Shown: piece after piece, positions 34,090 to 45,899 of the stretch
How positions within the stretch are numbered: position 1 is the first letter of the stretch
How the letters are laid out: each line of letters starts with the position of its first letter
NCBI GenBank assembly: GCA_007922225.1
Contig: ML679960.1
Span: forward strand, 4,201,198-4,265,197
DNA length: 64,000 nucleotides
Origin: Emydura subglobosa
Lineage: Eukaryota > Chordata > Testudines > Chelidae
Direction: 5' to 3'
The notes under the pieces: generated by a model
Database searches by the model: none
Seen by the model: the letters and a program-made list of their open reading frames with translations, nothing else
What the model was told of the DNA's origin: nothing
Translations under genes and position numbers: made by a program

Positions 34090-35070
34090 AGATCCTGTTG
34101 GAAAGCAGGAAACCTTCTACCAGAATGTCATACTCAGCCAAGTGGAAGCGCTTCACCTGCCTGGAGGCCCTTTGCAATATGTCCCCATCTAAAGCGTCGA
34201 TCCAAGCTATCTTGGATTACCTGGTGCATCTGAACCACGAGGGTTTGGCCTTATCATTGGTTAGGGTACACCTAGTGGCCATATCAACTTTTCATCCCCC
34301 TGTACAGGGCAGAATGGTCTTTTCTCATAGGATGACGGCCAGATACCTCAAAGGCCTGGAACGGCTTTTTCCACCAGTGTGGGATCTAATTCCCAAAAGG
34401 GACCTTAATTTGGTCCTCTCCAGGCTTACCAGACCACCCTTCAAACGTCTGGCCTCCTACTCTCTTCTGCATCTGTCCTGGAAGGTGGCATTCCTAGTGA
34501 CAATCACGTCAGCAGGATGAGTTTCGGAGATCAGGGCTCTGACCTCTGAACCTCCTTACATGGTCTTTTACAAAAGGTCCAACTGCGTCAAAACCCAGCT
34601 TTCCTGCCTAAGATGATATCTCAATTCCATGTGAACCAGACTATTTTCCTGCTAGTCTTCTTTCCAAAGCCCCAGAACTCCAATGAAGAGAGGTGTCTCC
34701 ACACTCTCAATGTCAAGAGGGCACTAGCCTTCTACCTCGATACGATGAAACCCTTCTGCAGATCTATACAGCTCTTTGTCACCATTGCCAAATGGATGAA
34801 AGGGCTGCTGGTATCATCCCAGAGAACTTCGTCCCAGATCATAGCCTGCATCCAGGCCTGTTATGAGCAGGTGGGGGTCACACCTGCAGCTTCAATCATG
34901 GCTCACTCGACTAGAGCAGTCATCCTAGGTGGCCTTCCTGGCTCAGGTCCTGATCCAGGACATTTGAAGAGCCGCAGCCACCTGGTCTGAAGTACATACC
35001 TTCACGGCCCACTATACCATTACGCAGCAGGCCCAGGACAACACTGGCTTTGGCAGGCTGTGTTGCAGTC
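34090..35070 (+). pseudogene. DIRS 2 tyrosine recombinase pseudogene
   Basis: The frame at 34098-34520 is the N-terminal core-binding domain: SYSAKWKRFTCLEAL, AILDYLVHLNHEGLALSLVR, RYLKGLERLFPP and RDLNLVLSRL. It ends at a stop where the first catalytic arginine block (SARRVSE type) should be: it reads SAG, stop, VSEIRAL. A second frame at 34613-34990 gives HTLNVKRALAFYLDTMKPFC and MAHSTRAVI, the HxxR block. A further frame near 35010 reads HYTITQQAQDN, which probably holds the nucleophilic tyrosine. Three frames and a lost arginine make it inactive. Confidence 0.8.
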
Positions 35071-35079
35071 AGAACATCT

Positions 35080-35468
35080 ATGAACTCCTGCCCACCTCTA
35101 GGGGTACTGCTAGTAAGTCACCTAATTGAGAATGGACATGAGCAAGCACTCGAAGAAGGAAGAACGGTTACTTACCTTTGTAACTGTTGTTCTTCGAGAT
35201 ATGTTACTCATGTCTATTTCACAGCCCACCCTCCTTCCCCTCAGTTGGAATTCTGGCAAGAAGGAACTGAAACAAAGAGGGGCCAGTGGCGTTTTATATA
35301 CGGGCGCATATGTGTGCCACTGCAGAGAGTGCTAGAGCCGTCCCTACGGATACCACCAGGGGAAAAAATGTTGGCATCAGTGCATTTGGCACACACACAC
35401 CTAATTGGGAATAGACATGAGCAACACATCTTGAAGAACAGTTACGAAGGTAAATAACTACTCTTTTA
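35080..35468 (+). repeat. DIRS 2 right terminal and internal complementary region
   Basis: AAGAACGGTTACTTACCTTT and a GTAACTGTTGTTCTTCGAGA stretch at 35160-35200 form the internal complementary region; the outer inverted repeat follows to about 35468. In DIRS replication this region allows the ends to be completed on a circular intermediate. Confidence 0.8.
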
Positions 35469-35875
35469 GTTTTGACTATACGACATAAACTATTATATCA
35501 CAAATATAAGTAAAAAATCATTGCAAAAATGTAACTTTCATAACCAAGGCAAGCTTGCTGTACAGCATCACTTGTAGACACTGAGGTTATATATTAGAAT
35601 CAGTCTTTCGGAGCATTTATGTCGCTTTTTGTCCCATCCGGGTAAGGCCTTTCATTCATTTCATTTTCAAATTTACCTATACCTGTCATCCACTCAAATT
35701 TGGTGTCCCTTCATTTTTATTATTGAAAATTATTCTGAGGATATAGAAAGTTACTTATATTAACCCCCACAATGTATTGTGTCCAGTGTTTTGGGTCTTT
35801 CTACTTGTGGAGTCTGGTCTCAGTCAGAAATATAACAGATGAAACATGGGCCTGCTTATGACTAGGAATACATGT

Positions 35876-35948
35876 GGGGTGAAATCTTGACTCCATTGAA
35901 GTTAATGACAAAACTCTCATTGACATCTATGGGACTAATATTTCACCC
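35876..35948. repeat. Palindromic MITE-like repeat
   Basis: GGGGTGAAATCTTGACTCCA on the left pairs with TGGGACTAATATTTCACCC on the right, forming a hairpin of about 73 bases with a central GTTAATGACAAAACTCTCAT. Similar elements are at 20675-20748 and probably 26518-26638. Confidence 0.65.
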
Positions 35949-36530
35949 ATGGTCTCTCACTGCTCTTTCAGGTTCATCACTTTGTTTCCCAGTATTACTG
36001 CATTTTAATGTGTGTGTGCTGTGTGATGACACTTTTCATTATTTGTATTTAATTTATGTAATTGGATAACAATACCATTTGAAACAAAAAAAAGGTTATT
36101 GTAGTTCAGACAGTAGCTTAATTTTTTTTTTCAGTGAGTTTATTCTTACATTTGGCAAAAATGGAGTGGAAATGTGGAAACCATTCACATCTATACAGTA
36201 AATAAGTCAATAACCTTTGGTAGATTGAATAAAAATATTACAAAGTCCTAATTAATCCTTGGATGTCATTCAGCAAACCTATGACATTAATCAAAATAAC
36301 ATCAGAAATACAAGGCTTAGTCTTACATTTACCATGACAGCAAAGATATATTTAATATGTCAAAATATTGATGTAAAGAGAAACTCTAAAGAGAAAAATA
36401 CCTTCAATAACACAGGAAAACAAATAATTTGAGCCTGGAGAAGGATGTTGTAGGAAAATAATCAGAATTTAGTATGGACCAATAAAAAGGGACAAAGTGA
36501 TGATCTCTGTGGCACAAGGGAAATAGTCAC

Positions 36531-36740
36531 TAAGGGTATGTCTATACTGACTGTGGCAAAGTCGCTGCCATCAGATCGATCTTTCTGGATCGATTGAGCG
36601 GTCACTGTAGACCCGCTCAATTGATCAGGAAGTTGATGCAGTAAATCCACCCCCTCAAGTGGCGCAATGCACTGAAGATGGCTTGCGTAATTCCCGACAA
36701 CTGCTGCCAAATTTCCAGGTAAGTGTAGACCAGGGCTAAG
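36531..36740. repeat. MITE-like DNA transposon remnant
   Basis: Left end GGGTATGTCTATACTGACTG and right end AAGTGTAGACCAGGG are imperfect inverted repeats, flanked on both sides by CTAAG. It is about 200 bases long with no coding capacity and contains CCATCAGATCGATC. Reptile genomes hold many short non-autonomous elements with GGTATGTCTAC-type ends; class hAT is a guess. Confidence 0.6.
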
Positions 36741-36749
36741 TGTCAGGAA

Positions 36750-37780
36750 TATTAAATCAAAGGTATTTTTGTGGAATTGTCCTGCACATAATATACATTC
36801 TGGGTGGAATGGGGGTTGTATATATGTATCATTTATATAAACTTCCTGCACTGACTAGAATAACTCATCCCCGCAGAAATTTTACCAGTCATTTTAAATG
36901 CATGTACCAACACTGCTTATTTTAATCTCCAAATTAAGTTTTGAATATAAAAGGTTCAAATGATATAAGTCTGTGTATTTCTACTGACATTAAATGCAGC
37001 TACATCAATTTATATAAGCTCAGGATCTGACCCAACAAGAAACCTATCTTCAAATCAGTTCCTTAAATTTCCCAAACTGAATTATATTGACTGTTAAAAC
37101 TAAAGTATACACTAATTATTATTGTAAGCATAGTTGAAAAACTGAATGTTTTTTCTCTGTAAGCAAGATTTTAGTTTTATTTTATTTTGTTCATGGCAGT
37201 AACCTTAGAAAAACAATAATAATCACACTTGAGAAAATTCATACAGTCTATATATCCTAAACAGATAAATTTTACATTTCAAAGACATGGTGAAACTTAC
37301 TTATTTTCCCCCCCTAAAGCATGTATGACTTAAAATTAAGATCTATCCCACCTCCAGATGTTACGGGCTATGTATGTAATAGCATGGCAATATAGAAAAG
37401 GGTTGTTTTTTTAGCTTTATTTTCTGGCAGACATGAGAATAGCTATGTTTTAATTAATTGACATCAGTTTTGAGAGTTATGCAAGATCTATTGATAAAAA
37501 TTTAGCATAAGACAGCTGAGCATCTAAATGCAATTTTAAATTGATTTATTAAAATGTTCTTATTGGAAGTTATGCTAAAGTGTGATGCTCATCTATTTAG
37601 CACAGTAGAGGCATAGTAGTGTAGCATGGAAAAATTGTGTTTGTTTTAGTAAAAATTAAAGATTTTGTTCGAGATTTTATTGCTAGGAAAGTGAAGTATG
37701 CATGCGAAACCTATGGTGGGCATATGCTGGATAAGTTCTCAAATAGCCAGTGTCCCCCAGTCTTGACTTTTAATCTACCT
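36750..37780. other. Unrecognised intronic DNA
   Basis: AT-rich, with no recognisable gene or repeat between the MITE-like element and DIRS 3. Confidence 0.45.
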
Positions 37781-38136
37781 ACTGTTCTTCTTCGAGTGCT
37801 TGCTCATGTTGATTCTAAGTAGATGTGTGCACGCTGCGTGAACAGTCACTGGAAGGCTTTTCTTCTAGTGGTAGGGTCGGCTCTGAAGCCCCCTGTAGTC
37901 GCACCTTCGGGGCACTGCCAATCCCCCCCTCTTCAGTTCCTTCTTACCACCCGTGACAGTAGCTGGAACATTGGTCTTCTCTTGCTCTGCAAGCGTCTTC
38001 CTAGTGGTTGTTTGAACTGATACCTGTAAATAGTCATATAGTTTGAGTTAGTTTGCAGTTATAGTTAATTTAGTTAGATAGTTATCGGGGTCACCTCCCC
38101 TTCTCTGGGGCCAGGGCATGCCTTGTTCCTCTGGCT

Positions 38137-39624
38137 TTAAACTGTGTGGGGCTTACAAAAAGCCCATGCCTAGGAGCGATCCCCATGTCACTTGTCTATA
38201 GTGTCTCGGAGAAACCCATCAGAGGAACTGCTGTCAGATCTGCAGGAGATTCCATGAGTTGTCGGGCTCTGACTTTGAAGCAGATGTCTACTCCTCTAGA
38301 AGAAGACAGCACCAGTGAAAGAGAAGGCACCAGAGGATTGAGGTTGGTCAGCCCTTCCCCATGCCTTGGCCACCACAGTGGCAAATACCAGCTTAGTGGC
38401 TTTTTTGGATCCCTTGAGCGTTCCACCAGGCTCAGGGGTCACAATCTGGACAGTCGCTATTGCTTGCCTCTGGGAGTAGACATTACCCACTTCAATCGGG
38501 TGACGTGCTACTGCATGGTACTGGAACCAGCACCAAATACAATGCTGAGCATGGCACGAAGCAGGACATTGATCCTGGCTGAGTTCGAGGAACTGGTGCC
38601 GTGGGACCCTCTGGAAGCAGAAGGTCAAGAGACTGCCCCGGTCAGAATGTTATCTTCTTCGTCCCCAGATGAAGCAGTAGCGGGGTCCTCAGCACCACCA
38701 ATTGCAGATGACAGCAGGGCTTATCTGGAGCTCTTGAGGAGGGTGGCACAGAATTTGGGGCTCCAGTTTGAGGAGCCCCTGCAGGCCCACCCATGGTAGC
38801 ACTGTCACTGATAAAGACCATTTGTGACACAACGAAGTCGCTATGGCTGACTCCAGCTTCTCTGTCTCCAACTGCAAAGAGGGTAGAGAGAAAATAGTTT
38901 GTACCCTCCAAGGACAACAAATACCTATATACTCATCCCCCACCAGGGTCATTCGTAGGGCAGCGGCCAATGAGCATGAGAGGCAAGGTCAGCAAGGCTC
39001 CATACCAAAGACAAAGGATGCTAAAAAAAAAATTGGACCTCTTCAGTAGAAAGTTGTATAGTACGGGGGGGGGGGCGGCGGCACCAACTCCAAATCATGA
39101 ACAAGCAGGCGGTTTTGAATAGATACCATTTTAACTCTTGGGGTCTATGTCAAAATTCTCATAGTTTATACCATCAGACTCCAGGGCAGTTTACAGCTTT
39201 AATAGAGGAAGGCAAAGTGGTCGCAAAGGCCTTGCTTCAGACAGTGCTGGCGCTGCACCATGTCATCAGCGGTAGCGATGTGTCAGAGCTCATGGCTACA
39301 AGCCTCGGCCTCCTCCACAAGGTCCAGCAGATGATCCAGGACCTCCCCTTTGAAGATCTGGCACTGTTCTATGAGCAGATGTACTCGAAACTGCACAGCT
39401 TTAAGGACTCTTGGGCTACTTTAAAGTCCTTAGGCCTCCACACTCCAGCACTGCAGAGGAGGCATTTCAGACCTCAACCCCTACCTTGGTTCGCCCAATC
39501 CCAACCCAGACAGGAGTATAACCGTAAGAGGGGCAGGAGCTACAGGAAGAGACCTTCTCAGCCTTCTACCAGCCAAGGTCCCGGACCAGCAAGGCAATCC
39601 TCCGATACCAAACAGAACTTTTGA
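38137..39624 (+). pseudogene. DIRS 3 gag pseudogene
   Basis: The best preserved gag here. The frame at 38146-38799 covers the N-terminal half and ends with SSSPDEAVAGSSAPPIADDS then NLGLQFEEPLQ. After a stop-rich stretch containing a long G run (39065-39076), the frame at 39097-39624 reads MNKQAVLNRYHFNSWGLCQN, IQDLPFEDLALFYEQMYSKL, LKSLGLHTPALQRRHFRPQP and an arginine-rich tail (RGRSYRKRPSQPSTS) suited to nucleic-acid binding. The break between the halves would prevent a full product. Confidence 0.78.
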
Positions 39625-39959
39625 GGGTGCACCTAAGGGCGGTGTACCAATTCACGACTCGGATCCTTCATCTCTATTCTTTTCAGACCAGCTATCCCAC
39701 TTCTACCATGTGTGAGCCCAGATTACATTGGATTGCAGGGTGCTACACACAGTAGAACTGGGATACACCCTTCAATTCAGTTTTCCCTCTCCCTCCCAGC
39801 TCCACCCTCCCCATCCCTCTTCAGGGACGCTTCTCACAAGCAACTTCTAATCCAAGAAGTGCAGGCACTCCTATATGTAGGAGTAGTGGAGGAGGTTTCT
39901 CAGGAACTAAGGGGCAAAGGCGTTCTACTCCTGCTACTTCCTAATCCTGAAAACCCAAG

Positions 39960-40480
39960 GCGGTCTCAGACCCATCCTGAACCTTGGAAACCTCAACAGA
40001 TTTGTGAAGAAGTTGAGGTTCCCCATGGTCTCTTTGGCCTGGATTATTTCTTCCTTGGATCCAGGGGATTGGTATGCCATCCTCGATTTGAAGGACGCAT
40101 ACTTTCACATGTCAATCATTCCAAGTCACGGAAGATTTCTCCGGTTCATAGTCAGCCAGACCCACTACCATTTCAGTCTTTCTGTGGATCTTTGAGTGTT
40201 TACGAAGCGTATGGCGTTTGTCACCGCATTCCTGAAGAAGCGGAAGGTGCAAGTCTATCTGTACCTCAACGACTGATTGGTCAAGAGTTGCACCAAGGCA
40301 CAGGTAGAAGCAAACATACAATTTATATGGTCAGCCTTTGTCAAGTTAGGTCTCCTGGTCAATATGCAAAAGTCGACCTTAACTCCTACTCAGAGGACAG
40401 AGTTCATAAGGGCAGTGCTACATTTGAACCAGGCCAGAGTTAAAACGGTACCCCACCACCATGGCCTGAAACTGCCTGAA
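39960..40480 (+). pseudogene. DIRS 3 reverse transcriptase pseudogene
   Basis: The frame at 40004-40195 reads LRFPMVSLAWIISSLDPGDW and YAILDLKDAYFHMSIIPSHG, with the first catalytic Asp block intact. The next frame gives KRMAFVTAFLKKRKVQVYLY, then LND and a stop: the active site is YLND instead of YLDD. From 40277 the thumb follows (LVNMQKSTLTPTQRTEFIRA). The same D-to-N change and the same stop at the next codon occur in DIRS 2. A long open frame at 39712-40443 in another frame is out of register with the protein. Confidence 0.83.
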
Positions 40481-40689
40481 GCTGCTGAGGCACTTAGCAG
40501 CATGCACATATGTCATTCAGCATACCAGACTACGTCTCAGATCCAGGCTTGGCTAGCCTCAGTGTATCATTTGTCACAAGACCACATAGACAGGGTAGTC
40601 TCGCTTCTTCCCTCTATGTTAAAAACCTCCACTGGTGACTCAGTCTACAGTCAGTCTTCACAGGAGTCTCCTTCCCCACACCTTATCCC

Positions 40690-41130
40690 TTGCTGTTCCT
40701 GGTCACCAACGCCTCAGTGATGGGCTGGGAGCTCATCAAGGGGGGCTCAGGACCCAAGGCCTCTGGTCCCAGGCAGAGCTCCTACTCCACATAAATGTAA
40801 GAGAACTGAGGGTGGTATGCTTCGCCGGTCAGACATTCCAAGCCTACCTGGAAGGCAAATGTGTATCAGTCATGATGGACAATACAACAGCACTGTTCTA
40901 TATAAACTGGCAGGGTGGAGCACGCTCCTCTCTCCTGTGTCAGGAAGCCCTCAGACTTTGGGACTTATACATAGCCCACTCAATTCACCCCAAGGCATCC
41001 TACCTGCCCGGGTCTCAGAACAAGTTGGTAGACCACCTCAATAGGTCTTTCCCCAACCACAAGTGGTCTCTGCACCAAGATGTGGGGAACAACATCTTCC
41101 AACGTGGGGACTTCCCCACATAGACTTATT
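40690..41130 (+). pseudogene. DIRS 3 RNase H pseudogene
   Basis: A frame just upstream gives a degraded first block (VTNASVMGWELIKGGS, the Asp changed to Asn). The frame at 40780-41123 reads LLHINVRELRVVCFAGQTFQ, CVSVMMDNTTALFYINWQGG and SYLPGSQNKLVDHLNRSF: the Glu and third Asp blocks plus the conserved downstream segment. Confidence 0.78.
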
Positions 41131-41499
41131 TGTGATAAAACGCAATAGGAAGTGCATGCTGTTCTGCTCCTTCCAGAATCATAGGCCAGAATCAATCATG
41201 GACGCATTCCTCATTCCTTGACAGGCCATCTGTTCTACGTGTTTCCACCTATCCCACTCATTCACAAGGTCCTGTTGAAGGTCAGGAAAGAAACGTCTTC
41301 TGTAATTCTTATAGCCCCATAATGGCCACGCCAACACTGGCACACCATGCCCCTCAACCTCTCTGGAAACTCCTATCAGTCTGCCTCTGACTCCGGACTT
41401 GTTCATTCAGGACCACGGCTTCCCTCCATCTCAAAGCATGGAAGCTCCATGGTAGAATTCTCTGGAACTAGAGTGCTCAGAAACAGTCAGAGAGGTCCT

Positions 41500-42460
41500 C
41501 CTTTGCAACAGAAAATCTTCTACCAGGGCCACTTACCTACTTAAGTGGAAGAGGTTCTCCATCCTGTCAGTGCAGAAGGGTATTCCACCCGTGCTGTCGC
41601 CAGTACCTTTCATCTTGGACTATCTGCTACATTTCAAACAGCAGGAACTGTCGGTATTATCAATCAAGGTCCATCTGACTGCAATCTCAGTGTTTCATCC
41701 CTGTGTTGCAGGCCATTCAGTCTTCACTAATCCCATGGTGGGGCGTTTTCTTAAAGGTCTAGACAGGTTGTATCCTCAGATGTGTCAGCCCATTCCCCAG
41801 TGGGATCTCAACCTTGTACTGTTTAGGACTGATGGGTCCTATTGACATGCTCGCTTCTGTATATATCCTGGGAAGATAGCTTTTCTATTGGCCATAACTT
41901 CAGCCAGGAAAGTGTTGGAACTTAGGCCCTCACATCTGAGCCTCCTTATATGGTTTTCTTCAAAGACAAAGTTCAGCTGTGCCCTCACCTGGCTTTCCCT
42001 TCCAAATGCCACTCAAACCAGGGCACATTCCTTTTGGTTTTCTACCCAAAGCCACATGCCAACAGCCTAGAGCGGCGACTGCATATTCTGGATATTAGAT
42101 GGGCTTTGACTTTTTATATCAAGAGGACTAAACCCTTTAGAAAAACAACGCAGCTCTTCATAGCAATAGCAGACAGGATGAAAGGCTTTTCAATATTAGC
42201 ACAAAGAATCTCTTCATGGATCATGTCCTGTATCAGGACATGTTATGACTTGATGAAGATACCGGCCCCAGCACTGACAGCTCACTCCACAAAGGCATAG
42301 GCGTCCTCTGCAACATTCCTTACTCAGATTCCAATCCAAGACATTTGTAGAGCCACAACGTGTTCATCTATTCACGCCTTTGTGGCACACTATGCTATTA
42401 CACAGCAAGCCAGAGACAAGGCTGCATTTGGTAGAGCAGTATTGCAATCCACAGGTCATT
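41500..42460 (+). pseudogene. DIRS 3 tyrosine recombinase pseudogene
   Basis: The frame at 41570-41845 reads FILDYLLHFKQQELSVLSIK, FLKGLDRLYPQMCQP and WDLNLVLFR, the core-binding domain. The first catalytic arginine block is changed (SARKVLELR or SQESVGT depending on frame). The frame at 41950-42300 reads RRLHILDIRWALTFYIKRTK, RISSWIMSCIRTCYDLM and LTAHSTKA: the HxxR block has lost its arginine to lysine. A shifted VAHYAITQQARDKAAF near 42390 probably carries the catalytic tyrosine. Confidence 0.8.
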
Positions 42461-42509
42461 TGAACTCCAACCCCTTTTCCTATGGATCTGCTTGGGACTC
42501 ACCTACTTG

Positions 42510-42852
42510 GAATCAACATAAGCAAGCACTTGAAGAAGAAAAAATGGTTACTAATCTTCCATAACTGTTGTTCTTCGAGATGTGTTGCTCATGTCCATTC
42601 CAAGACCCACCCACCTACCCCTCACTGGACCAGCCAGCAAGATGGAACTGCAGAGGCAATGGGTTGGCAAGGCCTTATATACAGTGCTATGAAGACGTGA
42701 CTCCAGGGGGCTCCAGTGCCGACCCTACGGATACCACTGAGTAAAAACCTTCCAGCAACTGTGCACGTGGCACGCACATCTACTTGGAATGGACACGATC
42801 AATACGTCTCGAAGAATAACAGTTTACAGAAGGTTAGTAACCCGTTTTTTCC
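42510..42852 (+). repeat. DIRS 3 right terminal and internal complementary region
   Basis: AAGCACTTGAAGAAGAAAAA then AACTGTTGTTCTTCGAGATG at 42525-42582 is the internal complementary region. It is followed by CCACCCACCTACC and the outer inverted repeat ending near AAGGTTAGTAACCCG at 42831-42845. Confidence 0.82.
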
Positions 42853-44675
42853 AGTATATAGCCTGTCTAACCAAAGAACCAGTTGTCTTGTGTGATGTGT
42901 TCTATGACATAAATAAAAAAAGGCGAATAACTAGGATATATGCAGGGTACCCGTCGTCATAAATTCTGAACACCAAACACCAGACTTGAGACAAATGAAT
43001 CCCTGTTCTAATTCCATTGGCTTCCAGGGATGAATTAGACTGCTTGCCATTTGTAACTTAGGTCAAGATTTGCTCCCAGATATTCAGGATGAAAGAATAG
43101 TGGGATAATTCTCTGTGCTACTTAGCCCCCTTCTGTGGTGTGGGGTTTTTTTTGTTTTTTTGTTTTTTTTTTTTGTTTTGTTTTGTTTTGTAACCAGTGG
43201 AAGCTCCTTTGAAAGAAGTTGATTTGATCCTGCCAGGATTACAACTGTCAAGTGAATATCAAAATGTTTTCCCACCTTAAATAATTTAACTCAGAATATA
43301 ATAATGTAATTATTTTGACATGAAAACGTTACATACTGTAGTATTTCCACTTATCTTAAAACAGACGTTTTCACTTTACAAGAGATGCATGCAGTAAGAC
43401 AAAACAAAAAATGAATAAAAGGGAGTGAGTGACAGACTGAGCTACTTTGTTTAGAGGATAAAAACAAATAAAATCCTATTAGTGTCAAATATTATGAACT
43501 TAGAATTAAAATGTTCAGCTATTTATAGGGCTGTTTCATAGTTTTTATATAACAGTGGGTGGGTGCATAAATGTCTAACACATGAAACAAGTGACTTGTT
43601 TATCAGGTGAATATTTTCTGTTTGAAATGGTGAGTTCATGGTGGAGTGGAAAAGGGACATTAGTAGAAATTGTTTGTATGTTGCATTATGTTGTATAAAG
43701 CACAAATGTCACATTACCGCTCAGAAATCCTACTTGTTCATTTGTGAAACAGAATGGTTGCATTTGCTTTTTGCTAAGACTTAAATAGTGTAGAACATCT
43801 TTATTAAAAAATTAGCTAATGCAAATGACCAAAATAAATCTCATTAATGCAATATAATTACTAAAAGAATGTAGCTATTATGCTTTTGAGCAACTATTAA
43901 GTGGATAGCAACAATTACTAATTGTTTTAATCACTTCTAGTCTCTGTGTGGGGGGGGGGAAGGGGTTATACAGTATTTGATATCTTGAACTCCATGTTGT
44001 CCGTGACTTACTGGGGTTGTAGGCTGATTAAGTACTTGATATACTATATAATAGTGATCTATGAAATATTACTTGTGTAAAAAAAAGTAGTGACTGTTAG
44101 TTTCTTGGCCTGTATTACAGGGGGGAAAATGATGTATACATACTTTTTCAGATTTTGCATTTAGATGTATGAATATTAAATACATAAATTAGTGGTAGTG
44201 AACCACAAAAGGTTTGGTTCTCTTCACATATACATATCCTTTATTAGGATTCTTATCTGAATCTTTTTTTGAGAGTTTGACTGGACATCTGAGAACTGAC
44301 TTTTTTACTTATAGTTCCACTATTCTTTGGTTTCAGCCAGGTTTAAAATACCACACAAATAGCCATTTTTTCTGTGTTTCCAGAAAAAAAATAGAAAGTG
44401 CAGTTCTACACAGAATTTTAAAGAAAGGTCTCTGAGCCTTTTTGAGATTTAACTAGGGTGTGAATCAGTTTATTTTCAGTTTTTGAAGGAAGTTAAGGTT
44501 AGTTCAGTTTTTCCTGGAATTAATTTGGGTTACTGGGGCAGATAATGTAAATGTTGAAATTCTTCAGTGTCCCCTCGCCCATCTATGCCTTGCCGTTCTG
44601 GGAAGAGGTTTGCTTTTTACACCCTATCCCAGTTAGTGTCTTAGTGCTCTAGGTTTCTAAAGGAGAAGTAGAAGT
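42853..44675. other. Unrecognised intronic DNA
   Basis: AT-rich sequence between two DIRS blocks with no recognisable gene or transposon. It includes a T/G simple-sequence tract at 43145-43191 and a G run near 43950. Confidence 0.45.
43145..43191. repeat. T-rich simple repeat
   Basis: Poly-T with regularly spaced G, ending in TTTTG units. Confidence 0.9.
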
Positions 44676-44679
44676 CCTT

Positions 44680-45360
44680 GACTACTTTTTCCAGTAGTAT
44701 CTCTATGGGTGCTCCACTTCAGGTGCGCATGCGCCCCATGTGCCTTTGATTGAAGTTTTTCATTAACAGTGTCCATGCAGCCTGTCTGTGTACTACTGAC
44801 AACCTCATGCCTTGGACAGTGGCTACATAAGTCTGCACAGGTGAACTGTCCTCAATTCTTTCTCAATTGCCTCAGTCTGAGAAGGAGCCTAGTGTATTTG
44901 CATTTTGTGTGCCTTAGCTGCTCGCTGAGTTGATCTAGTTAGTTTTAGTTAGTTAGTAGTAGTTAGTTACTGGCTACTGAAAAGATTGTTTTATTTCCTT
45001 CGGGAAAATCTCCCCTGTGAAGGACATGCCCAGTTCACTGGGGTTTAACATTGCCTTATATGTAAAGAGGCTATTCCAGTCAGTGATACCCACTCTAAGT
45101 GGGTTTGCTGCCTGGGGAAGTTGCGCATTCCACAGAAGTGTAACTTCTGTTTGGCCTTCAAATCCAGGACCCAGAAGAACCAGAAAATCAAGCTGCAACT
45201 GTTAATAATGGAGCACTCCCTTCGGAGTCAGATCAGGAGAACCCACCTTACATCAGTTGCTGGGGGTCTGTAGAGCCCCTTCAATCTCAGCACAACACTC
45301 TCCTAAAAAGGGGAAAGCCTCAGAGACCTCCTTTAGAGATCCTAAAAGAGGATTTTCTAA
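44680..45360 (+). mobile_element. DIRS family-4 fragment 4a (left terminus and gag start)
   Basis: Begins TATCTCTATGGGTGCTCCAC then TTCAGGTGCGCATGCGCCCC, complementary to the right terminus near 54110-54150 (CACATGGGGCACATGCATAC, CTGAAGGGGAATACC). It continues into a gag-start region with CACTCTAAGTGGGTTTGCTG. After about 680 bases an equivalent left end starts again, so this is a truncated copy or a duplication. Confidence 0.65.
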
Positions 45361-45899
45361 TTCTGAACTCTATAAGTGTTCCACTCCAGGTACGCATGTG
45401 CCTCTCAAGCCCCTGATCAAAGATTTCTAGCTGGCAGTGCCTGTTTGGCCCACACATTCACCCTATGCCTCCTCATGGCAGAAACCAAGGCTATATAGGG
45501 GTGCGCAGATGAACCGCCCTCAGTTCCTTCTTTATTGCCTCAGCCTGAGACAGAACACTAACGAATCCCCCTAGACTGTACTCAGCCTTTCTCCACTTTT
45601 TCTATTAAAATTAGTTAATTTACCGTTGTAAGTGTTTGTATAGTTAGTTGGTTTAGGCGAGAGGACTCTTTTTCCCTCTTTTTTTCCCAGGAGTCTTGTC
45701 TTCTCCTTGAAAGGTGTGTCTGGTTCTCCAAGATTCAAACATTGCCTCTTCTGCTGGGAAGCTATACCGGTGAGTGATGCACACTCCAAGTGTGTCCTTA
45801 CCTAGAAGAATCCCGTATTTCCCAGAAGTGCTCCTTTTGTTTAGCCCTTAAATCCAGGGCTAGGAAGACCCTATGAAGACCAGCAGCACAGGCTGCTTG

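Larger units (their letters stand above)
29516..35468 (+). mobile_element. DIRS retrotransposon 2, nearly full length, decayed
   Basis: About 6 kb with inverted termini and the order gag, reverse transcriptase, RNase H, tyrosine recombinase. The left end begins TTCTTCTGCGAGTGCTTACT. The right end reads AGACATGAGCAACACATCTT, a GAAGAACAGTTACG stretch and GGTAAATAACTAC, complementary to the left end and also to an internal region at 35150-35220. DIRS elements integrate as circles through a tyrosine recombinase and do not make target duplications; none is evident. All coding parts carry stops or frameshifts. Confidence 0.85.
37784..42852 (+). mobile_element. DIRS retrotransposon 3, nearly full length, decayed
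   Basis: About 5.1 kb with inverted termini. The left end GTTCTTCTTCGAGTGCTTGC pairs with the right end ACGTCTCGAAGAATAACAGT, and GATTCTAAGTAGATGTGTGC pairs with a GCACGCACATCTACTTGGAAT stretch near 42770. Internal order: gag, reverse transcriptase, RNase H, tyrosine recombinase, then the internal complementary region. It is the same broad family as DIRS 2. Stops and frameshifts occur in every domain. Confidence 0.87.

Noticed and set aside
39712..40443. 243-codon plus-strand open frame, longest in DIRS 3
   Set aside because: It overlaps the reverse transcriptase but in the wrong frame; the conserved blocks lie in another frame. Chance open frame.
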